This document shows positions 59,100 through 64,000 of a stretch of 64,000 bases of DNA, in pieces. How positions within the stretch are numbered: position 1 is the first letter of the stretch; each line of letters opens with the position of its first letter. Position numbers and translations under genes: made by a program. Location: assembly GCA_029706075.1 (NCBI GenBank), contig JAINUG010000228.1, positions 868,001 through 932,000 of the forward strand, written 5' to 3'. A model generated the notes under the pieces. It ran no database searches and had not been told where the DNA came from. It saw only the letters and a program-made list of their open reading frames with translations. This DNA is from Aldrovandia affinis (taxonomy: Eukaryota > Chordata > Actinopteri > Notacanthiformes > Halosauridae).

Positions 59100-62050
59100 T
59101 TGTCTTTATGCTGTTCCAGCACCAATGTAGATTCATACTTTTTTTGGCAAAGGACCGAGACTATTCAAACTAATCCTACTTTGTTAGCCGGTAGTTAGAT
59201 TAGTCAGTCAATCAGATTAGGTTCGTTTTTGTAAAGGACTTTGTCGTCTTTATTTTTAACAGTTTGTTGTATTTTCAGTTGTTCGTATGTTGTGGGCGAC
59301 ATTGCTTGCTGGACAAACCAATTCGCTCATAGTGGTGACAGAGTTCCGACAGTACATTTTAATTTGTGCTAGCTAACAATAGCTAGCTATGGTTAGCTGG
59401 CTACCTTGTCTGTTTGTGTGGACACAATAATACACACCTTTGCATGTTAGTCTGGCAAGGTCTAATGTCTAACATTAACTAGCTTGCTAGTCTTAGCTGG
59501 TTCAACAGCTGAAGTTTGGTGTTCGAAGTACTTAGCTACTCGCTGAAAATAATCTATTTGGTTGTTTCAAAGAGAAACTTTGATAGAATGATCAGCAGCC
59601 TGCAGAGTGGTGAGTACATTGTTTGAAGTAGACCAACATAGTTACAGTACTGTAGCAGGTATCAAACCATTGTGTGTTGGAAGCCTTGTCATTGCATAGG
59701 TCAGGATAATGGTCAAGGTACTTGTGTAAATTACCCAGCTTTTCCCAACCATTATCTCACAATAATGGGTCTCTCTCTTGATAAATGGTCTCACTGGGTT
59801 TAATAAATATAAACAGGCAATTATCAACACATAAAACACTCAAAAATGAAACAATTAAATGGTATAGTGAAGTTTGAGAGAATCTTGTGAAGTAATTTGC
59901 AAAAATGAATAAATAAACATATTAGTACCTTGTGTAGGTACTAAATGCACTAAATATAACAAGAATTATAAATATAATATAAATAAGGGTATTGCACAAA
60001 ATACAAACCAAATTGAAGTGTGTGCAGCACACTTAAAATGATGTTGTCGGTTATTCCCGGTTATTCCCCAAACACCTGACTAGTCTTTCCCACTTTCCCT
60101 ACGTAAAATTAAGTATGTTAATTCTAGCTATTTATTAAATTAGCCAAAGTTACTATCCCCCAAAGTAAGCTAGCAACAATAGAGAGGACAGCTCGGCTCT
60201 GCTCCAACGGTAACTACTATGCAATAAACTGTTTATTTCATTACATTACCTCTGTCTTTTTCCAGTTTTTCCTCCTCTTCGCTTCTTCTTTTTCTTCCCT
60301 GAGCACCAGAGGGCTTTGGTCTTTTTGACATGATATTAAATGTGATAGTGTATTAGTGATATGAAATGCTCTTAGTGATATTAAATGTTCATTCACTTAG
60401 TGACTGTCAGTGTCAGTAGTTCAGATAACTTGCCCATCCCCCCAGAAGTGACGTTTCCAGGATCTTACACATGGGGTGGCAGAGAGGGGGCAAGGTCACA
60501 TTAAGGGGTGGTACATGCTGAATGGACCAATTATGTCTTAATATTCAATACTACTTATTACTACTTGTGTGACTTTCTTCATAATGCATAATGAGGTTTA
60601 TTTACAGTATTGTAAACTTCTCTTTGCACCCCCCTGAAAAGTTTGGTTGCATCAGTGCCTCATTTCTGAATTTGGATATATGTAAAAAAAAAAAAAAATG
60701 TATTAAGAATGAAAAAAGTGAAACTTCACACTAACACACTCATAGTAGGCTATAACCTGTACTCTACTCCGTACCTATTTAGTACTGTATCAAGACTGCA
60801 ACAACTAGCCTAACACTAACCATCCTAACCCAAACCTCATATTTATGCCTGATGATTAGGCCTTACGCTTACCATGGCTCCGGACCTGATTGCACCATTA
60901 GTGTACAGTATGCTGCTACTGGTAAAGAAACTGCTCTTAGGCTGGAAGTAAAATTACCCACTATAGCAGGTAGTTTTACATTTCTCTTTTGCATTGTGCT
61001 GATTGTACAGGCATGTTGCTGTGTTGGAATTTGTAAAAATTGAGAATTGACATACCATGAGGTCCAACTGGACTTGTGACAGATGTCTCCTTGCCAGCAA
61101 TGCCCTCCTCCTCACTATCCTCCTTCTCTTGCTCTCTTCCAGCTCTTCAATCTCGTTCTCTTGCTCTCTCTCTTGCCCTGTCTCTGCATCTTTTTCTTAA
61201 TCCGACTGTCCACCTCCCTGCCCATTGTTTGGCCTTTTTTGCATAGAAATGCCAACAATATAACTCAAATTATCAACTGGAATGATATCTGGAATTTTGC
61301 TTTGAAAGAGATAAATGCTAAACATGGTATAAGTACTTGTTATGCTTTTAGACTGATAGCTAGCTATTTTTTTACTGGTTAATGGAATAAATCAATTAGG
61401 CATTGAAATTCATTGTAGACTGCTCTTTTTTACAAATAAAATGATACATTCATGTTCATGAACGTTAAATGTAGCCTGACAGAGGCGTCCAATCGGTCTC
61501 AATAGAAAATGCAACATAACGTCGTTAACGTTATATTATGGGCAACAAAACGGATTCCGAAAAGAGGTGAATTGATACAGGCTCCATGATTTTCCCAAGC
61601 CAAAACAATCCCATTGTGCAACGTTGTCAGCTTATTATTCATACCTCAGTGACTGCAACATAGTTGCTAGCTAGAATAACATTATTTTCCCTGCCGAGAT
61701 ATGATTGAAGAATCACGTGCTAAACCAGAAATAGTCTGCCTTAACACAGTTTGAAGAATAACATGCCTGCTTAGCTAGCTAGCTAATGGTCTCTGGCCAC
61801 ACACATATTTCTAGTAACATTAGCTTGCTAACTACCCAACATTACTGTTTGCAAGAAGCTGTTATGAACTTAAAGCTAGCTAACTGTTAGATATGATTGC
61901 TAATGTTAACGTTAGCTAGTACGTCTTTGTCCTATAACAATATTAATGTTATTTAACGTTAACGCTATCAAACTAACTATACTGTATGCTCACATAGTAG
62001 CCTACATTAATAACAACTTAGATGGTTGTGGTGAAAATTGCCTCAATGCT
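59100..62050. other. GCTAGC-rich region, possible decayed hAT element
   Basis: Two patches rich in TAGCTAGC and GTTAGC words (59370-59530 and 61660-61930) flank a middle part that holds a hAT-type first exon (60250-60331, minus). GTGGTGAGTACATTG near 59608 looks like a splice donor on the plus strand. I could not define terminal repeats, so extent and identity are uncertain. Confidence 0.35.
60250..60331 (-). pseudogene. Putative hAT transposase first exon
   Basis: ATG at 60331 (minus) opens MSKRPKPSGAQGRKRRSEEE and then a short charged stretch ending in EKDR. A GTAATG donor follows after a G, giving a phase-1 junction. The MSKRPKPSGAQ start followed by a basic and acidic stretch is typical of fish hAT transposases of the zinc-finger (TTF/ZMYM-like) kind. 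Later exons with the zinc finger or DDE domain were not found at lower coordinates, so this is at most a relic. Confidence 0.5.
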
Positions 62051-63061
62051 TAATCCATCCTCACCTCTCAGTTCAGTTTAAAAGTCACGAGGGCTTGTTC
62101 GGGAGAACCTCGAGTCCAGGGTCTCAGAATGGGTGTATTCGTGTGGTCTCATGAACCTAGCAGCAAACACTATTCAATGTTAAGACAAAATACATCAAAT
62201 AAAATTGTACAAAAATTCAAAAATAGTTTAGGGATGTAAATATGTTGTTGTGGACTTTTTTTTGTAATATATTCAAATAGTATTTTAATTAAGAACATTT
62301 TGTTTAAAAAAGCTTCTCTTTTTCCCTTTTATATTTTTCCATCCCTCTCATTTGGCGTGCCGCCTATGGATGGACAGCGTTTGCCTATATCTCCTATGCC
62401 ACAGAGGCTCTGCATCTGTGCTTTACAATTTACAATCCACTGTTTAGAATTGTGCTTGTTTTGTGTTTTTAATTCACTAGTCAAGTAGAGCAGCTTCTTT
62501 CAAATCTGTGAAAAATTTACAAACTGCAGAGAGCAAAATACTCAACAAAGCTCTGCATTTTAAGGTTTTTTTCCCACAACTTTAAACCCTCTGGTATAGC
62601 TGGGTCAATCTCAATACACAATCATGCTAAAACAGATTTTGCTTTCTGAAAACTATTCATTCTCGTGATATTTCCTAAGAAGTCCTAAAGTTTTAATACC
62701 AATACTGAATTTAAAAAAAATGATTACTATAAGATTGTTTAATAGAACAGGTTTAATTTCAACTCCAGATAGTCATGTCTTGGCTCAGTCTGTTTCATGG
62801 ATGACAATACCTCTGTGAGGATGGTTTCTCGAACACAGTAACAATGGTAACTGGTGGAAAAATTCAGTCTTGACCAAATTTGGGGCCTTCGATTGCTAGC
62901 CTTCTCCTGGGAAAATTTACGCAAATAAAGAAATCCTCTAGTAAGTGCAAACTGGACAGTAGGAAAAAGTAGGAGGGAATGGAACATTTGGCACGTTAAT
63001 CCATTGAAGAAAAATATGCAAAGGTCTGTGGGCCTGTTACACACTTTATAGCCTTTAAGCC
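62051..63061. other. Intronic tract, nothing recognised
   Basis: AT-rich sequence. The minus-strand frame at 62739-63068 has no recognisable domain. Confidence 0.4.
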
Positions 63062-63730
63062 ACTGCAACTAGTCCAGAACGCTGCCGCTCGTCTGGTGTT
63101 CAACTAGCCGAAGTTCACCCACATCACCCCTCTACTCTCCTCTCTGCACTGGCTCTCCATCGCGGCACGCATCAGATTCAAATCACTGGTGCTTGCTTTT
63201 CAAGCGGCCAGAGGTACTGCTCCCCCTTATCTCCAGTCACTCATCACTCCCTACACCCCTCCCAGACCCCTCCGCTCTGCCTCCTCTGGTAAACTGACTG
63301 TCCCTTCCCTCCGGGCGCTTGGCAGCCGCTCCTCGCGGTCTCGCCTCTTCTCTGTCCTGATCCCTTGCTGGTGGAATGACCTTCCGCAATCGGTCAGGAC
63401 CGCGGAATCACTTGCGATCTTCCGCAAGAGACTCAAAACCCACCTCTTCAGACTCCACTACCACTGAACTCTGTCCATCTAGCTAAATTGTCTTCACCAC
63501 TGTTTACTTGTTCAACACTATACTCAAAAAAAATAAAAATAATTCACTAACCTTTTCCTTCCCGGTGTTACAGGTATGGTACACAGATGCCTGCAATGAT
63601 GTCTATTGCTGTATTCCTGCACTGATCTCGTGCGCTACTATGATTGTTCCTACCATGTATTAATGCACATCCTGTAAGTCGCTCTGGATAAGAGCGTCTG
63701 CTAAATGCTTAAAATGTAAAAATGTAAAAT
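63062..63730 (+). mobile_element. L2-type LINE 3' fragment (copy B)
   Basis: Starts within the RT C-terminal region (ACTAGTCCAGAACGCTGCCG, corresponding to LQLVQNAAARLVF) and runs to the end of the element. The tail GTAAGTCGCTCTGGATAAGA, then GCGTCTGCTAAATGC and TGTAAA-type repeats ends near 63730. It is 5'-truncated, as most LINE copies are, and better kept than copy A at 2450. Confidence 0.88.
63189..63467 (+). pseudogene. L2-type LINE ORF C-terminus
   Basis: A 92-codon open stretch ending in a natural-looking stop. It reads FQAARGTAPPYLQSLITPYT, PLRSASSGKL, FSVLIPCWWNDLPQSVRTAE and IFRKRLKTHLF in order. This is the conserved C-terminal tail after the RT in fish L2-like LINEs; its function is unknown. 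The ATG at 63189 is internal to the original ORF. Upstream sequence (63062-63188) is the same ORF in another frame (a TAG at 63105-63107 lies within it). Confidence 0.85.
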
Positions 63731-64000
63731 GTAGCTACCTTAGAGTCAATGAGAAAATAAATGGTAATGGAAGGAACCACAGTAAAGCTGTGAACTAGTA
63801 CAGAGACCAAAGCCCTCTTAGCAATATGTGGAGAGAATTGGCAACAGTTGGTAAAGACACACTACAAGCAAAGACTGGGCTATATGGCCTAGACATTGTA
63901 GGCCTAGTCTACGCCAACTATGCCCATGAGCCTGCAGCAGTGAGAAACATTTGACTTCATTCCATTAAGGGTAGGGTGCTTTCAAGACAGTGTTCTGTAG
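63731..64000. other. Intronic tract at the right edge, nothing recognised
   Basis: Short AT-rich end of the window without visible features. Confidence 0.4.

Noticed and set aside
61083..61260. Minus-strand EQENEIEELEESKRR-like stretch as a hAT linker exon
   Set aside because: It lies upstream of the candidate first exon at 60331 in the minus sense, so the order is wrong; a pyrimidine-rich low-complexity tract explains it.

Overview
The window looks like teleost fish nuclear DNA: long AT-rich, CpG-poor, intron-like sequence, dinucleotide microsatellites, and a dense mix of fish-type transposable elements. I cannot name the species. The only host coding sequence I can support is one 117-bp exon on the minus strand near the left edge (1995-2111). 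It encodes a macro-domain segment that resembles MACROD2 more than MACROD1. Vertebrate MACROD2 has very large introns, so most of the rest is probably intron 5' of this exon (higher coordinates here), with about 2 kb of the 3' intron at lower coordinates. No second macrod2 exon was found.

Left third (1-25 kb): the macrod2 exon; a deleted L2-type LINE tail (2.4-3.1 kb); a Tc1 remnant (5.6-5.9 kb) next to a hAT-like TIR element that carries a SINE (5.9-6.8 kb); a CpG-dense block of unknown nature (13.1-14.6 kb); two near-identical hAT MITEs with intact 8-bp target duplications (16.7 and 17.2 kb); a broken Penelope-like element with reverse transcriptase and GIY-YIG endonuclease (17.7-20.85 kb); and an internally deleted Tc1 relative with DD38E spacing, next to a long TG microsatellite (21.8-22.5 kb).

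Middle third (25-44 kb): a TG-based compound satellite; a second copy of the first Tc1 family (28.4 kb); and a decayed Ty3/gypsy retrotransposon (35.15-39.58 kb) with both LTRs, a primer-binding site and a polypurine tract. Its integrase C-terminus lies before the reverse transcriptase and RNase H, the gene order known from Gmr1-like elements. It is interrupted by an inverted L2 tail that itself carries a TTAA-flanked MITE, and by a piggyBac-like element inside the 3' LTR. A Tc1 relative with DD36E spacing (40.6-41.5 kb) and a cluster of tRNA-headed SINEs (42.6-43.9 kb) follow.

Right third (44-64 kb): a pogo/Tigger element with an L2-type LINE nested in reverse (44.1-46.3 kb), itself perhaps inside an LTR-like sequence; further SINE and LINE tails; a hairpin Tc1 MITE (52.7 kb); an unclassified 812-bp element with terminal inverted repeats of about 39 bp (54.96-55.77 kb); a putative first exon of a hAT transposase (60.3 kb); and a 3'-terminal L2-type LINE fragment (63.1-63.7 kb).

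No functional system made of cooperating genes is visible. The window is a record of nested transposition inside a giant intron. Every transposase or polymerase reading frame recognised is broken or partial.
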